Shown here piece by piece: positions 6,004 through 6,367 of a DNA stretch of 6,367 bases. The notes beneath the pieces are model-generated. The model worked only from the letters and a program-made list of their open reading frames with translations. It was not told the origin of the DNA and did not search any database. The stretch spans positions 1 through 6,367 of the forward strand of contig JAUNRO010000187.1 in the NCBI GenBank assembly GCA_030544185.1, in the 5' to 3' direction. This stretch comes from Propionibacteriaceae bacterium. Its GTDB lineage: Bacteria > Actinomycetota > Actinomycetes > Propionibacteriales > Propionibacteriaceae. The position numbers and the translations under genes are program-made. The first letter of the stretch is position 1. Every line of letters starts with the position of its first letter.

Positions 6004-6079
6004 TGGCATCCCCAACGGGATTCGAACCCGCGCTGCCGCCTTGAAAGGGCGGTGTCCTAGGCCGCTAGACGATGGGGAC
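6004..6079 (-). tRNA. tRNA-Glu (anticodon UUC), CCA encoded
   Basis: The minus strand folds as a full 76-base cloverleaf. The acceptor arm is GTCCCCA (6079-6073) with TGGGGAT (6014-6008), discriminator G (6007) and encoded CCA (6006-6004). The D region contains GTCTAGCGGCCTAGGAC. The anticodon arm is CCGCC-CTTTCAA-GGCGG, with anticodon TTC at 6045-6043, reading glutamate GAA codons (and GAG by wobble). A four-base variable loop is followed by the T arm, GCGGG-TTCGAAT-CCCGT. The first acceptor pair is G1-U72 rather than the G1-C72 of E. coli tRNA-Glu, while U2-A71 is kept. It appears to be a single tRNA transcript with its own terminator. Besides translation, glutamyl-tRNA is the entry to tetrapyrrole synthesis in most bacteria of this type. 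Confidence 0.96.
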
Positions 6080-6108
6080 CCGACCTCAACTGCGTCGAGG
6101 CCGGGTCC
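6076..6108 (-). repeat. inverted repeat spanning the 5' end of the tRNA gene
   Basis: The arms GGACCCGGCCTC (6108-6097) and GAGGTCGGGTCC (6087-6076), read on the minus strand, pair over twelve positions with one mismatch across a nine-base loop. The second arm includes the first four bases of the mature tRNA (6079-6076). There is no T run after it. It could be a leader hairpin of the tRNA precursor or a weak transcription stop for the gene ending at 6157. Confidence 0.5.
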
Positions 6109-6109
6109 T

Positions 6110-6115
6110 ACCCTA
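6110..6115 (-). promoter_or_regulatory. possible -10 element for the tRNA-Glu gene
   Basis: TAGGGT on the minus strand fits TAnnnT and lies 30 bases upstream of the tRNA 5' end. It is identical to the candidate -10 of the isomerase-synthase gene. No clear -35 was found; TTCGCC lies 19 bases upstream (6135-6140), a poor match at long spacing. Confidence 0.3.
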
Positions 6116-6156
6116 TCGCGAAGTGTGCCGAACCGGCGAATCAGTAACGCTGACGA

Positions 6157-6367
6157 TCACCGGCGCACCGTGATGTGCACGTGATCCTTGTGGTTGGCGG
6201 TGTCCGACCCCCGGCCGGCCATATAGCGCCACCCTTCCCTGGATCGCGCCGAGCTCCAGATCCGCTGGTTCCAGATGATGTATTCGACATTCATCCGGGA
6301 GGCATTCGCCTTTGCCCATTCGGCCACCGACGACCCGAGGTTCTGGCCGGCCGAGGTGCGGTAGTTG
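6157..6367 (-). CDS. C-terminal part of an ARB_07466-like cell-wall domain protein (partial, continues past right edge)
   Basis: The last 69 codons of a minus-strand gene are visible, ending at TGA 6159-6157. The end reads VEYIIWNQRIWS (27-38 of the visible part), GWRYMAGRGSDTANHKDH (45-62) and HVHITVRR at the terminus. The pattern VEYxIWxQRIW...NHxDHVHI is that of the ARB_07466-like C-terminal domain. In actinobacteria this domain closes secreted proteins, often after a coiled-coil, NlpC/P60 or transglycosylase part. The HxxHxH cluster (H59, H62, H64 of the visible stretch) recalls the metal site of LAS-type peptidases, so a wall peptidase or wall-binding role is inferred. The start, signal peptide and other domains lie outside the window. 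The gene ends 77 bases upstream of the tRNA on the same strand. Confidence 0.75.
   Translation of the reverse strand, partial: NYRTSAGQNLGSSVAEWAKANASRMNVEYIIWNQRIWSSARSREGWRYMAGRGSDTANHKDHVHITVRR

Noticed and set aside
5875..6015. N-terminal extension of the isomerase-synthase to a start at 6015
   Set aside because: The added 47 residues would run through the tRNA 3' end, the terminator hairpin and the ribosome-binding site, and they show no similarity to isomerases.
6113..6319. 68-residue minus-strand open frame at the right edge
   Set aside because: It is a different frame from the ARB_07466-like coding frame, which has the family motif and stops at 6157.

Overview
This window reads as a chromosomal segment of a high-GC Gram-positive actinobacterium. 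The composition is strongly G+C rich and third codon positions are almost always G or C. GTG starts are common, and three GTGA stop/start overlaps are present. The protein families also point there: an actinobacterial-type JmjC cupin, a sucrase/ferredoxin-like protein, an acyltransferase-3/SGNH envelope enzyme and an ARB_07466-like cell-wall domain. I cannot fix the genus. No insertion sequence, phage gene, CRISPR array or sign of recent transfer is visible.

Layout. At 1-29 lies the probable end of an upstream plus-strand gene. At 32-2058 a tight plus-strand pair follows: a JmjC-type Fe(II)/2-oxoglutarate oxygenase (32-1072) and, overlapping it by four bases, a thioredoxin-like [2Fe-2S] protein of the sucrase/ferredoxin family (1069-2058). 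The 111-base gap at 2059-2169 seems to hold a promoter and a 10-codon leader ORF whose stop overlaps the GTG start of the next gene. At 2170-4191 is a membrane acyltransferase with a C-terminal SGNH domain, likely an O-acylase of envelope glycans.

After a 42-base convergent gap with no convincing terminator (4192-4233), the strand switches. The minus-strand gene 4234-5874 is the most striking item: one reading frame encoding a complete type 1 isopentenyl-diphosphate isomerase joined to a complete polyprenyl (probably geranylgeranyl) diphosphate synthase. Such an enzyme would make DMAPP from IPP and then elongate it with more IPP. Its promoter region (5875-5945) and a terminator hairpin (5948-5993) separate it from a minus-strand tRNA-Glu(UUC) gene with encoded CCA (6004-6079). 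The window ends inside a minus-strand gene (6157-6367) carrying the C-terminus of an ARB_07466-like cell-wall domain.

How they work together. The oxygenase and [2Fe-2S] protein look co-translated and may form a redox pair. The acyltransferase and the right-edge gene both concern the cell envelope but are not in one operon. The isoprenoid fusion stands alone here; no carotenoid, menaquinone or terpene gene is within view. No wholly new system is evident. The best candidates for a second look are the isomerase-synthase fusion, the oxygenase/[2Fe-2S] pair with its altered ligand motif, and the coupled leader ORF before the acyltransferase.
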